DNA of 64,000 nucleotides from Aphelocoma coerulescens (taxonomy: Eukaryota > Chordata > Aves > Passeriformes > Corvidae), in contig NW_027183516.1 in assembly GCF_041296385.1 (NCBI RefSeq), forward strand, positions 124,001 through 188,000, in the 5' to 3' direction. Under the pieces are notes generated by a model. That model did no database searches and was not told the DNA's origin. It saw only the letters and a program-made list of their open reading frames with translations. Shown here one piece after another: positions 54,341-64,000 of the stretch (positions are counted from its first letter, which is position 1; each line of letters begins with the position of its first letter). Both the position numbers and the translations under genes were made by a program.

Positions 54341-54473
54341 CCGCCCCCAGCGGGGCCGCGGCTCGGGGCCGTCCCGGTACCGTCCCGGTGCTGCCCCGGT
54401 GCCGCCCCGGTGCCACGGGGATGTCCCGCCGTGCCGGCCCGGTTCTTTGCTTTGCGGCGGCCGCTGTGCCGTG

Positions 54474-54479
54474 AATAAA
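54474..54479 (+). terminator. RPL41 poly(A) signal AATAAA
   Basis: GTGAATAAAAGTTGG, 134 bp after the stop; a short UTR as expected for RPL41. Confidence 0.9.
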
Positions 54480-54504
54480 AGTTGGTTCTTGCTTACACGG
54501 TGTG

Positions 54505-55045
54505 CGGGCTCTGCCGGTAACCGGGGAGGCGGCTGCAGGGGCGGGGGGGGGCTCCTCCGGTAACGGGGGACCAGGGCAGAGGTCCCAGCGGTAACGGGGA
54601 ACCAGGGCTGGGACCGCCGTCCGGCGCTCCTCCGGTAACGGGATGGGGATGGGGCTCCTTCGGGAACAAGAGAGGGTCGGAACAGGCGGATTCTCTTTTA
54701 TGGGGCCGGGAAGCGGCACCGGGAATCGTCCCCTAACGGGGCAGGGGGCGGGACCGGGACGGGGGCCGGAACAGCGGGGAGAGGGGGAGCCTCAGGTAAC
54801 GGGGGCAGATGGAGGCGACCGCGGGTTCCTGCGGTAACGGGGGCAGGTGGGCGGGACTGGGGTGAGGAGTGCTCCGGTAACGGGGCAGGCGGGCGGGACT
54901 GGGGCTGGGGAACCCTCCGGTAACGGGGCAGGTGGGCGGGACTGGGGAACCCTCCGGTAACGGGGCAGGCGGGCGGGACTGGGGCTGGGGAACCCTCCGG
55001 TAACGGGGCAGGCAGGAGGGGACTCCCCCGCTAACGGGACAGGTT
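54505..55045. repeat. CTCCGGTAACGGGGCAGG minisatellite between RPL41 and ZC3H10
   Basis: Units of about 30-60 bp with CTCCGGTAACGGGGCAGG and GGGCGGGACTGGGG. Four adjacent units near 54860-55020 are nearly identical. Confidence 0.93.
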
Positions 55046-55119
55046 CGGCGCCGAGCTGAGGAATCGCCCGGTGCCGTGGGCAAGGACCGGGGTCGGTCCG
55101 AGCCGGGACCGGGATGTTC

Positions 55120-55325
55120 CGGGATCGCCCACGCGGAGTCCGGCGCGGCGGCAGCGGCTCCCGCCGATGACGTCACGGTGACGCAGTTCCGGCGCGCCGC
55201 GCGCTCCCGGCGCCGCGCGGGTCCTTCCGGGCCGCCCCGGAAGCGGCGCCGAGCGGGTCCCGCCCGCCGCCGGCACCGGCCGCGCGTTGTTGGCGCCGGA
55301 GGCTCCGCGGGGAGGCCGCGAGCCG
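55120..55325 (+). promoter_or_regulatory. ZC3H10 promoter and non-coding first exon (probable)
   Basis: CRE palindrome TGACGTCA at 55168-55175, then opposed ETS-type sites CTTCCGG (55224-55230) and CCGGAAG (55237-55243) in a CpG island. A good donor, AGCCG/GTGAGT, stands at 55325/55326 and pairs with the acceptor ending at 56464, so the first exon is probably untranslated and lies within about 55250-55325. Confidence 0.65.
55168..55175 (+). promoter_or_regulatory. CRE/ATF palindrome TGACGTCA
   Basis: Perfect 8-bp CREB/ATF consensus about 80-150 bp before the inferred transcription start of ZC3H10. Confidence 0.7.
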
Positions 55326-56464
55326 GTGAGTGCGGGGCCGGGCCGCGCCGGGGCCGGGGGAGGCCGCGCTCCGCCGCTCTCCCAGGCCTCGCCGGTGCCG
55401 CTGCGGCTCCGTCCCGGGGCGCCTCGCGGGGCTGTCACGGGGCGCGGGTCCCGCAGCGCGGGGCTCGGTGCCGCCCGGGGCGCGGGGAGCGGCCGCCAGG
55501 GACTTCCCGGGGTTCCCTCCGCCGTCCGGGGCTTGGCGGGGGCTGTGGGGGGACACCCGGGGGCTGTGGCGGGGGCTCCCCGGCCGTGCTGCCCCTGCAC
55601 CGGCTCCGCGGCACCGCCGGGACCCCGCGGCGGGTGTTTCCCCCGTACCGGGGTCGCTCCCATCCCTCCGTGCCTCCGTCCGTGCCCGGTGCTTCCCCTC
55701 CATCCCCCGTCGGTACCGGGCTCGCTCCGGGTCCCTCCCTCGCCCCGTCCCTCCCTCCGTGCCCGGTGCCCCGGGATGGGTTTTTTTCTCCTCCCCACCG
55801 CTACCGGCGTCACTCCCGGTCCCCCCTTCACCCCTTCCATCCCCAGAGCCCCGGGGGTGAGGATTTCCCATCCCACGGTCCCTCCCGGTCCCTCCCGGTC
55901 CCTCCGTCATTGCCTGGAGCTCCGGGGTGGCCGTTTCTGCCCCTTCCCGCCGGTACCGGCGTCAGTCCCGGTCCCTCCCTCTGGTCCTGGCCTCGCTCCC
56001 GCTCCCTCCCTCGGTGCCCGGTGTCCCGGGGTGGGTGTAGCCCTGCGGTACCGGCGTCCCACCCCCTCCCAGGGTGGGTGTTTCCCCCACCGCCCCATTC
56101 CCGGTCCCTCCCTCTCTCCCTCCTCCAGTCCCGGGACTCCTCCCGTTCCCTCTCTCGGTGCCCCGGCATGGGATTTCCCCCCATTCCCGCTCCCTCCGGG
56201 TCCCTCCCTCACTCCATCCCTTTCTCCCTCCCTCCTCCCCTCCCGATCCCCCTCCCCCTCCCTCGGTGCCCCACCGTGGGATTTCCCCCCATTCCCGGCG
56301 TCCCACCCTCTCCCAAGGGTGGCTGTTTCCCCCCCCCCCCCTCCCCCATTCCCAGAACTCCTCCCGTTCCCTCTCTCGGTGCCCCGCGATGGGATTTCCC
56401 CCCCGTTCCCCGTCCCTCCCGATCCCTCCCTCACCCCATCCCTCCCTTCCTCCTCCCCCCACAG
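55326..56464. other. ZC3H10 5' UTR intron (probable)
   Basis: GC-rich, with a diverged repeat from about 55640: CCCTCCCTCGGTGCCC, GGGATGGGATTTCCCC, CCCATTCCCG. No stop in one frame from 55076 onward, but the sequence has no resemblance to ZC3H10 and an acceptor (CCCCCACAG) precedes the conserved start. Confidence 0.65.
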
Positions 56465-56488
56465 CCGCCGCCGCCCCTCCCCTCGAAG

Positions 56489-57658
56489 ATGCCCGACCGC
56501 GACGGCCGCGACGGCTACGCCAACGGGGGCAGCGGCGACGAGGCGGGCGCGGGCGCCGACGACATCTGCCGCGACTTCCTGCGCAACGTCTGCAAGCGGG
56601 GCAAGCGCTGCCGCTTCCGCCACCCCGACATCTCCGAGGTCACCAACCTGGGCGTGCGCAAGAACGAGTTCATCTTCTGCCACGACTTCCAGAACAAGGA
56701 GTGCGTGCGCCTCAACTGCCGCTTCATCCACGGCACCAAGGAGGACGAGGACTGCTACAAGAAGACCGGCGAGCTGCCGCCGCGCTTGCGCCAGAAAGTG
56801 GCCGCCGGGCTGGGGCTGTCGCCCGCCGACCTCCCCAACAGCAAGGAGGAGGTGCCGATCTGCCGAGATTTCCTCAAGGGGGACTGCCAGCGCGGGGCCA
56901 AGTGCAAGTTCCAGCACCTGCAGCGGGACTACGAGTACGAGGCGCGGGGCCGCGAGCAGGGGCTGGGCCCCGGCGGGCGCCGCTACGAGCCCTACGACGG
57001 CCTCTACGACCCCGACGAGCCGGTGCTGAAGCGGCGGCGGGCGGAGGGGCTCTACGAGAGCTACGAGTACGGCTTCGCCAGCCCGCGGGCCGTGGAGTAC
57101 CGGCTGCTGGAGGAGGAGAACGTGCTGCTGCGGAAGCGCGTGGAGGACCTCAAGAAGCAGGTGAACAACCTGCTGGCCACCAACGAGGTGCTGCTGGAGC
57201 AGAACGCGCAGTTCCGCAACCAGGCCAAGGTGATGACGCTCAGCTCCACGGCCACGGCCACCGAGCAGACTCTGGCGCCCACGGTGGGGACGGTCACCAA
57301 CTACAACCACAGCATCGCGCAGACGCACACCACGCTCAGCAGCCAGGCCCTGCAGCCCCGCCCCGTCACCCAGCAGGATTTGGTGGCCCCGGCCGGCGCC
57401 CAGGCCGCCCCTCCGGCCAACGCCGCGCCCCCCATGAACCCCGAGATCGCGCCGCTGTCGGCGGCCCTGGCGCAGACCATCGCCCAGGGCATGGCCCCCC
57501 CGCCCGTGTCCATGGCGCCGGTGGCCGTGTCGGTGGCGCCGGTGGCCGTGTCCATGGCGCAGCCGCTCGGCGGCATCACCATGAGCCACGCCACCACGCC
57601 CATGGTCACCTACCCCATCGCCTCGCAGAGCATGCGGATAACGGCCATGCCGCACTGA
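56489..57658 (+). CDS. ZC3H10: ZC3H10, CCCH zinc-finger RNA-binding protein, complete
   Basis: Seen: one uninterrupted exon of 389 codons. Three CCCH fingers: C27-C35-C41-H45, C64-C72-C77-H81 and C125-C133-C139-H143. A leucine-zipper-like coiled coil follows (VEYRLLEEENVLLRKRVEDL, KKQVNNLLATNEVLLEQNAQ, roughly residues 205-245), then a Pro/Ala/Val-rich tail with APVAVSVAPVAVSMAQPLGG and the conserved end SMRITAMPH. Known: ZC3H10 binds RNA and has been linked to miRNA maturation and mitochondrial regulation. The start MPDRDGRDGYANGG matches the human N-terminus; the longer upstream frame is not used because a splice acceptor separates it. The product is about 45 residues shorter than human because Gly/Ser and Pro runs are reduced. 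Very high GC3. Confidence 0.97.
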   Translation: MPDRDGRDGYANGGSGDEAGAGADDICRDFLRNVCKRGKRCRFRHPDISEVTNLGVRKNEFIFCHDFQNKECVRLNCRFIHGTKEDEDCYKKTGELPPRLRQKVAAGLGLSPADLPNSKEEVPICRDFLKGDCQRGAKCKFQHLQRDYEYEARGREQGLGPGGRRYEPYDGLYDPDEPVLKRRRAEGLYESYEYGFASPRAVEYRLLEEENVLLRKRVEDLKKQVNNLLATNEVLLEQNAQFRNQAKVMTLSSTATATEQTLAPTVGTVTNYNHSIAQTHTTLSSQALQPRPVTQQDLVAPAGAQAAPPANAAPPMNPEIAPLSAALAQTIAQGMAPPPVSMAPVAVSVAPVAVSMAQPLGGITMSHATTPMVTYPIASQSMRITAMPH

Positions 57659-57956
57659 CACCCACACCGGGGGACCCACCGGGACCCCCCCGCCGCCGAA
57701 CTGAGCCCGGGGGGGGGGGGGGGCGGCGGGACGAGGACGGACACACGGACCCTGCGGATGCGGGCGGGGGCTGCGGGTGTGGGACGCCCTCGCCGTGCGG
57801 GACAAGCTCCCATGGGGAGGGTCGTGCACGCTGCCACACCCACCCCCGGAGCCCCGTGGGACGGACTGAGCGCCGGGGCTGAGTCCCGGGGGGGCCGGGG
57901 GTGGCACCGGGGCTCCCCCCGCCCTGTAATGTTTTCAGCTATTAAAACAGAAAAAC
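57659..57956 (+). other. ZC3H10: ZC3H10 3' UTR
   Basis: GC-rich with a G run at 57710-57723; ends at an ATTAAA signal. Confidence 0.75.
57951..57956 (+). terminator. ZC3H10 poly(A) signal ATTAAA
   Basis: CAGCTATTAAAACAG, the common variant hexamer, about 295 bp after the stop. Confidence 0.75.
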
Positions 57957-58009
57957 CCCAAAGCAGCACGGGCGCGGCGGTCGCTGTCCCGGTACCGCCG
58001 GGAAGGGCC

Positions 58010-58112
58010 GGGGAGCGGACGGGGGGGACGGGGGGGACACCGGGACGGGGACACCGGGACGGGGACACCGGGACGGGGACACCGGGACGGGGACACCGGG
58101 ACGGGGACACGT
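58010..58112. repeat. 14-bp array ACCGGGACGGGGAC
   Basis: Five to six tandem 14-bp units between ZC3H10 and ESYT1. Confidence 0.93.
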
Positions 58113-58401
58113 GACAGAGGCCACGCCCCTCACCGAGGCCACGCCCTCTCATCAACAAGGGCGTGTCCAAAGACACGTGACCGCTGTGGGGGCGTGGCCA
58201 CGCCCTGGCTTGCAGCCAATGAGTGACGCACGGTGGGGGGCGTGGCCAAGATCTGGCGGCCGGCCAATGGGCGACGCGTCCGGAGCCGGGGGGGCGTGTC
58301 CTGGGCCGTGCGGCTCAGCCAATGGGCGCGCTGTGCGTGCCGGGGGCGGGGCCGGGGCGGGGCCGGGGCGGGAGCGGCGGAGCGGGCGCGGAGCGGGAGC
58401 G
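58113..58401 (+). promoter_or_regulatory. ESYT1 promoter with three CCAAT boxes
   Basis: CCAAT at 58216-58220, 58264-58268 and 58319-58323, spaced 48 and 55 bp apart, each preceded by C/GG or CAG and followed by GGGCG or GAGTGACG. GGGGCGGGG Sp1-type boxes lie at 58343-58375. No TATA box. Typical NF-Y/Sp1 housekeeping promoter. Confidence 0.8.
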
Positions 58402-58671
58402 ATGGAGCGGCGGAGCGGGCCCGGGCTGGCGGCTCTGGGCGCGCTGGGCCGGCGGCTGCTCTGGGCGCTGCCCGCCTACGCCGCGGGGCTGCTGGGGCTG
58501 GGCGCGGGCGCGGTGGTGCTCGCGCTCGCTCTCTACGCGGGCTGGCGGCGGCGGCGGCGCGCCCGGGAGCGCGGGATGCGCGCGGCCGAGCGCCTGCAGC
58601 GCGACGAGGAGGCGGCCGTGCGCGCCGCCGCCGCCGGGCTGGGCGCGGCCCGCGGGGAGCTGCCGGCCTGG
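58402..58671 (+). CDS. ESYT1: ESYT1 exon 1: ER hairpin anchor
   Basis: 90 codons from ATG (GGAGCGATGG, a good Kozak context) to GTAAGC. Contains GLLGLGAGAVVLALALYAGW and the following RRRRR. Ends in RGELPAW. Confidence 0.94.
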
Positions 58672-61600
58672 GTAAGCGGGTGCTCGGGGCCCCGCAGCGC
58701 CGTTATCGCCGGCGGGAAGGGCTCGGGGGGAAGCCCCGCTACGGGGCCGGGCGGGATCCCCGCCACCGGGCACCGCAACCCCCCGGTGGGACCTCCGGGG
58801 GTTGGGAAGCGCAGACCCCCCCCGGTGGGACCCCCGGGGCTGGGCGCTGCGTCCTCCCCGGGCCCCGCTGAGGCTCCCCCGGCTCTGCTGCGCTGCGGGC
58901 ACCGCTTGAGTTCCCCGCCGGGCGGGACCCCCCCCCCCCCGGGCGGGACCCCCCTTCTCTGCTCCGCTCTAGCCCCCTCTTGGCACCCCTGGGGACCCCC
59001 GGCAGCCCCAGCGCACCCCCCGGGCCCCGCCGCCGGTGTCCCCCGCCTCTCTGCCAACTTCCCGCCCGGCGGGACCCCTGGGCAGCCCCGAGAACCGCAG
59101 CGCATCCGCCCGGCCCCGCCGCGCTGAGCCCCGCTTGAGTTCTCCCCGTCGGGGGGACCCCGAGGCACCGCGCCCTCCCCGGCGGGACCCCCGGGCCGCG
59201 CCCCGCATCCCGCACCGCTCCCGCTGCCGGGGCCCCGCCTCTGCTGCGCTGCGGGACCCCCGGGACCCCTGGACCGGGCACTTCCCGGCTCCCTTCTCGG
59301 CTGCGCTGCAGACCCCGCTTGAGACCCCCAGGGACCCCCGGGCCGGGCACCGCATCCCCCGCGGGGTCCCCCCCGCCTCTGCTGCGCTGCAGACCCCGCT
59401 TGAGACTCCCGGGGAACCCCCCCCGAGCCCCGCAGCACCGAGCCCCGCTTGAGCTCCGCTGCCGGGACCCCTCGGTGCTGCTTTCCAGCCTTTCCTTGGG
59501 TTTCCCGCTCGGGCGGGACCCCCGGCAGCCCCACCGAGCCCCGCTTTGAGCTCCCGGCCTTGCGGGACCCCCGGGGCCGGGATCGCCGCCTCACCGAGAG
59601 CCCCCCGTGCCCGCCCCCCGCCGCAGCGCGGCCCCGCTGCCCCCGGGCGGGGTCCCCCGCAGCGAGGGGACAGCGCCGGTACCGCCCGGGGCCTTCCGGC
59701 AGTGCCGTGACTCACCGGGCCCGGGGGGGCCGTTTCCTGCCCGGCTGCGGATGGGGCGGCCGAGGGAGGGGGGGGGGGGCGTGAAACCCCTCCCCGCGGT
59801 GCCGGAGGGGTCCGAACCCCCTTTCTCGGGACTTCCCCCCCACCGGGACCCCCCTTTCGGGACCCCCGGGAACGGGAAGATGTTGGGGGACGCGGGGGTT
59901 GACGGGGTCCCCGCGGGGTTGCGGCGGGAGGTTGGGGGAAACTGAGGCACGGGGCTGGGAGGGGCGGTGTCCCCGCCGTGCCCGGGCGGCCCCCCCGGGC
60001 TCAGGGCCCCCCCTGTCCCCCAGGTCAGCTTCCCGGATGTGGAGCGGGCGGAATGGCTGAACAAGGTGAGGCGTCCGTGTGTCCGGCCCGCCCCGCGCCC
60101 TGCGCCGCCTCCCGCTGCTCCCGCGTCCCTCCCGCGTCCCTCCCGCATCCTTCCATCCCTCCCGCATCCTGCCATCCCTCCCGCATCCCTCCATCCCTCC
60201 CGCATCCCTCCATCCCTCCCGCCTCCTTCCATCCCTCCCGCCTCCTTCCATCCCTCCCGCATCCCTCCATCCCTCCCGCATCCTTCCATCCCTCCCGCGT
60301 CCTTCCATCCCTCCCGCATCCTTCCTCCTCTCCCGCAGCCCTCCATCCCTCCCGCATCCCTCCATCCCTCCCGCATCCTTCCTCCTCTCCCTGCATCCTT
60401 CCTCCTCTCCCTGCATCCCTCCTCCATCCCTCCCTCCCTCCCTCCTGGCCTCCTTCCATTCCCCCCTCTCGCATCCCTCCCTCCCTCTCTCTCTCTCCAT
60501 CCCTCCCTGCGTCCTTCTGTCCATCTCTGCCTCTGTCCCTCCCTCCAGCTCCAGTGTCCACCCCTCCATCCCCAGTGTCCATCCCGTGCCCACCCCTCCA
60601 TCCCTGGTGTCCATCCCTCCATTCCCAGTGTCCATCCCTCCATTCCGTGTCCATTCCTCGTGCCATCCCACCATCCCCTGTGTCCATTCCCAGTGTCCAT
60701 CCCACGTCCATCCCTCCATCTCCAGTGTCCATCCCCAGTGTCCATCCCCTGTGTCCATCCTCTGTGTCCATCCCACCGTCCCCAGTGTCCGTACCTCCAT
60801 TCCTGGTGTCCATCCCTCCATCTCCAGTGTCCATCCCCTGTGTCCATCCCACCATCCCCAGTGTCCATTCCCAGTGTCCATCCCACGTCCGTCCCTCCAT
60901 TCCCAGTGCCCATCCCTCCATCCCCAGTGTCCATCCCTCCGTTCCCTGTCCACCCCGTGTCCGTCCCTCAATCCCCAGTGTCCATCCCTCCATCTCCAGT
61001 GTCCATCCCTCCGTTCCCAGTGTCCATCCCTCTGCTCCCTGTCCATCCCATGTCCATCCCTCCATCCCCGGTGTCCATCCCACCATCCCCAGTGTCCATC
61101 CCGTGTCCATCCCACGTCCATCCCTCCATCTCCAGTGTCCATCCCTCCATTCCCAGTGCCCATCCCTCCATCCCCAGTGTCCATCCCTCCGTTCCCTGTC
61201 CACCCTGTGTCCGTCCCTCAATCCCCAGTGTCCATCCCTCCATCTCCAGTGTCCATCCCTCTGTTCCCAGTGTCCATCCCTCTGCTCCCTGTCCACCCCA
61301 TGTCCATCCCTCCATCCCGTGTCCATCCCACCATCCCCAGTGTCCATCCCCTGTGTCCATCCCACGTCCATCCCTCCATCTCCAGTGTCCATCCCTACGT
61401 TCCCAGTGCCCATCCCTCTGCTCCCTGTCCATCCCACGTCCATCCCTCCATTCCCAGTGTCCACCCCATGTCCATCCCTCCATCCCCAGTGTCCATCCCA
61501 TGTCCATCCCTCCATCCCCGGTGTCCATCCCTCCATTCCCGGTGTCCATCCCACGTCCATCCCTCCATCTCCAGTGTCCATTCCTCCATTCCCAGTGCCC

Positions 61601-62531
61601 ATCCCTCTGCTCCCTGTCCATCCCACGTCCATCCCTCCATTCCCAGTGTCCACCCCATGTCCATCCCTCCATCCCCAGTGTCCATCCCGTGTCCATCCCT
61701 CCATCCCCGGTGTCCATCCCATGTCCATCCCTCCATCCCCGGTGTCCATCCCGTGTCCATCCCTCCATTCCCAGTGTCCATCCCTCCATCCCCGGTGTCC
61801 ACCCCGTGTCCGTCCCTCCCTCCCCAGCGTCCGTCTGTCCGTGTCCGGCAGGTCCTGGCGCAGGCCTGGCCGTTCTTCGGGCAGTACATGGAGAAGCTGC
61901 TGCTGGAGAACGTGGCCCCTTCCATCCGCGCCTCCAACACCCACCTGCAGACCTTCACCTTCACCAAGGTGGACATGGGCGAGAAGGTAAATTCGGGGTG
62001 GCCCCCCCCGACCCCCTTGACCCCCTCCGTGACCCCCCCACTCACCTCTGCCCCCCTCCCACACCCCCCGCAGCCCCTCCGTGTCCTGGGGGTCCGGGCC
62101 CACCCCGGCACCCACAAGAAGCAGATCCTGCTGGACCTCAACATCAGGTGAGCGGCCGGAGCCACCGGTGAGGTGACAGCGCCAGGTCTCAGCCTCCTGG
62201 GTGCCCCCCCCCGGCGCTGTGGGGGGAGGGGGTCCGGGGGGGCCGCGGTGACACCCCCACCCTCATCTCGTGTCCCCTCAGCTACGTCGGTGACGTCCAG
62301 ATCGACGTGGAGGTGAAGAAGTTCTTCTGCAAGGCGGGGGTGAAGGGGATGCAGGTGAGGGGGGCTTTGGGGGGGGGGTCTGGGAATGACTCTGGGGGGG
62401 TCGTATCTCATCTTAAACCACCTCCCCTTCCCCCCCCCCAGCTCCACGGGATGCTCCGGATCATCCTGGAGCCCCTCCTGGGGGACGTGCCCATCGTGGG
62501 GGCCCTCACCATGTTCTTCATCCGCCGCCCC
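58402..62531 (+). CDS. ESYT1: ESYT1, extended synaptotagmin 1, 5' part (six exons)
   Basis: Seen: exons 58402-58671, 60024-60065, 61852-61986, 62074-62147, 62282-62354 and 62442-62531 total 684 nt, 228 codons, all phase-consistent. The N-terminus (MERRSGPGLAALGALGRRLL) is followed by a hydrophobic hairpin at about residues 20-50 that anchors the protein in the ER, then a basic stretch, ELPAW, and the beginning of the SMP lipid-transfer domain (FPDVERAEWLNKVLAQAWPF, FTFTKVDMGEK, ILLDLNISYVGDVQIDVEVK, FFIRRP). Known: E-Syt1 tethers ER to plasma membrane in a Ca2+-dependent way and moves lipids through its SMP domain; its C2 domains lie right of the window. The N-terminus is shorter than human, lacking its Pro/Gly-rich leader. 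The gene is cut by the window edge, not broken. Confidence 0.96.
58672..60023. other. ESYT1 intron 1
   Basis: GC-rich with degenerate repeats of GCGGGACCCCCGGGG, CCCCGCTTGAG and CTGCTGCGCTGC at 58730-59600, and unique sequence afterwards. No gene seen. Confidence 0.75.
60024..60065 (+). CDS. ESYT1: ESYT1 exon 2
   Basis: 14 codons, VSFPDVERAEWLNK, CCCCCAG to GTGAGG; the most compact conserved block of the protein. Confidence 0.96.
60110..61845. repeat. CATCCCTCC / CCAGTGTCCATCCC array (ESYT1 intron 2)
   Basis: First 400 bp: CATCCCTCCCG units of about 16 bp. Remainder: CATCCCTCCATCCCCAGTGT, CCATCCCGTGTCC and CATCCCACGTC, with blocks of 150-250 bp repeated, for example 61100-61320 against 60870-61090. 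Confidence 0.95.
61852..61986 (+). CDS. ESYT1: ESYT1 exon 3
   Basis: 45 codons, VLAQAWPFFGQYMEKLLLEN then VAPSIRASNTHLQTFTFTKV, to GTAAAT. Confidence 0.96.
62074..62147 (+). CDS. ESYT1: ESYT1 exon 4
   Basis: 74 nt, PLRVLGVRAHPGTHKKQILL then DLNI; the Ser codon is split AG/C. The intron before is 87 bp. Confidence 0.96.
62282..62354 (+). CDS. ESYT1: ESYT1 exon 5
   Basis: 73 nt, YVGDVQIDVEVKKFFCKAGV then KGMQ, to GTGAGG. Confidence 0.96.
62442..62531 (+). CDS. ESYT1: ESYT1 exon 6
   Basis: 30 codons, LHGMLRIILEPLLGDVPIVG then ALTMFFIRRP, to GTGAGT. Last exon in the window. Confidence 0.96.
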
Positions 62532-62574
62532 GTGAGTTTGTCCCCGTGTCCGTCCGTCCGTCCCCCCCCTGCCC

Positions 62575-64000
62575 CTGGTAACCCCGGACCCCCCCTCCGG
62601 ACACACCGGGGGTCTTCCTCCCCCCAAAAAAAAACACCCGGAAGCCCCCCAGGACACACCAGGGGTCCTCCCCCCCCCCCCCCCAAAAGAACACCCGGAG
62701 CCCCCTCCTCTGGACACACTGGGGGTCCTCCCCCCAAAAAACCACCCAGACACCCAAGGACACACCAGGGGTCCTCCCCCCCCCAAAAGAGCACCCGGAC
62801 CCCCCCCCCCCAGGACATACCGGGGGTCCCTGCCCCCCAAAGAGCACCCAGACCCCTCCTCCCCAGGACACACCAGGGGTCCTCCCCCCAAAAAAACCAC
62901 CTGGAAGCCCCCCAGGACACACCGGGGTTCTCCCCCCCCAAAGAACACCCGGACCCCCCCTCCCCAGGACACACTGGGGGTCCTCCCCCCCTCCCCAAAA
63001 AGGACCGGTAACCCCGCACCCCCAAAAAAGGACCGGCAACCCCCCCCACCATCCCCAAAAAGGACCAGCAACCCTGAACCCCCCACCCCGGGACACACTG
63101 GGGGTCCTCCTCCCCCCCCAAAAACCACCCAGACGCCCCCCAAGGACACACCAGGGGTCCTGTCCCCTCCCCAAAAAGGACCTGCAACCCTGAACCCCCC
63201 CGAGGACACACCGGGGGTCCCTCCTCCCCCCACAAAAGAACATCCAGAAGTCCCCCAAGGACACACCAGGGGTGTCCCACCCCCCCCAAAAGTACCGGCA
63301 CCCCCCCCCCCACCACCACCCCAGGACACACCGGGGGTCCTCCCCCCACAAAAGAACATCCAGAAGGATGTCCCACCCCCCCCAAAAGTACCGGCACCCC
63401 CCCCTCCCTACCCCAGGACACACCGGGGGTCCCTCCCCCCGGCAAAAGAACATCCAGAAGGATGTCCCACCCCCCCCAAAAGTACCGGCACCCCCCCCTC
63501 CCTACCCCAGGACACACCGGGGGTCCTCCTCCCCCCCAAAAAACCACCCAGACGCCCCCCAAGGACACACCAGGGGTCCTCCCCCCTCCCCAAAAAGGAC
63601 CTGCAACCCTGAACCCCCCCGAGGACACACCGGGGGTCCTCCCCCCCCACAAAAGAACATCCAGAAGTCCCCCAAGGACACACCGGGGGTGTCCCACCCC
63701 CCCAAAAGTACCGGCACCCCCCCACCACCACCACCCCAGGACACACCGGGGGTCCTCCCCCCACAAAAGAACATCCAGAAGGATGTCCCACCCCCCCAAA
63801 AGTACCGGCACCCCCCCCTCCCTACCCCAGGACACACCGGGGGTCCCTCCCCCCCCACAAAAGAACATCCAAAAGTCCCCCAAGGACACACCAGGGGTGT
63901 CCCACCCCCCCCAAAAGTACCGGCACCCCCCCACGACCACCCCAGGACACACCGGGGGTCCCTCCCCCCCCACAAAAGAACATCCAGAAGTCCCCAAGGA
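62575..64000. repeat. GGACACACCGGGGGTCCTCC array (ESYT1 intron 6)
   Basis: Units of about 45-75 bp: CCCCAGGACACACCGGGGGT, CCTCCCCCCAAAAAAGAACA, CCCGGACCCCC, later with CAAAAGTACCGGCACCCCCC and AACATCCAGAAGGATGTCCC. A block of roughly 450 bp (about 63085-63500) recurs near 63520-63860. Runs off the right edge. Confidence 0.95.

Noticed and set aside
55076..56488. N-terminal extension of ZC3H10 in the same open frame
   Set aside because: Sequence is repeat-like GC-rich intron, a good acceptor ends at 56464, and the human protein starts at the MPDRD-equivalent Met.

Overview
The window is vertebrate nuclear DNA, most probably from a bird and from one of the smallest, GC-richest microchromosomes. 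Five multi-exon genes lie head to tail on the + strand: ERBB3 (3' half), PA2G4 (complete), RPL41 (complete), ZC3H10 (complete) and ESYT1 (5' part). I recognise this as the gene order of human 12q13.2. The exons are easy to identify by protein homology, while nearly every intron and spacer is filled with GC-rich tandem repeats. That combination suggests an avian dot chromosome, although nothing in the sequence fixes the species.

Layout. 1-16.6 kb: ERBB3 exons that correspond to human exons 18-28 (pseudokinase domain and C-terminal tail, 654 codons before TAG at 15943), then a short 3' UTR with a poly(A) signal at 16581. 16.6-17.4 kb: CpG-rich PA2G4 promoter. 17.4-46.1 kb: 13 PA2G4 coding exons that sum to 1185 nt, giving exactly 394 residues, the length of the human protein. 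Its introns are huge repeat arrays, including a 5-kb array of 31-bp units and an AT-rich island. 46.1-52.1 kb: PA2G4 3' region, in which a segment carrying the poly(A) signals is present three times, separated by a minisatellite. 52.1-54.5 kb: RPL41 (25 residues, three coding pieces) with TATA box and TOP-like start. 55.1-58.0 kb: ZC3H10, coding region in a single exon. 58.1-64 kb: ESYT1 promoter with three CCAAT boxes and the first six coding exons, running off the right edge.

All splice junctions I call are GT-AG and phase-consistent, and each gene's exons add up to whole codons. The proteins do unrelated jobs (HER3 signalling, EBP1 growth and ribosome regulation, ribosomal protein eL41, a CCCH RNA-binding protein, an ER-plasma-membrane tether), so the cluster is conserved synteny and not an operon.

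The most unusual signal is the relation between arrays and splice sites. In several introns the tandem unit contains the splice junction of the adjoining exon, so the exon edge or its donor or acceptor is copied many times: ERBB3 exon 24 donor (10 extra copies), ERBB3 exon 27 acceptor, PA2G4 exon 3 acceptor, PA2G4 exon 10 donor-type CAGGTGAG arrays and PA2G4 exon 11 acceptor. With the triplicated poly(A) region, this suggests repeat expansion seeded at exon boundaries and transcript ends.

Very long open frames in the arrays (up to 1270 codons) are by-products of stop-free repeat units and are not annotated as genes.
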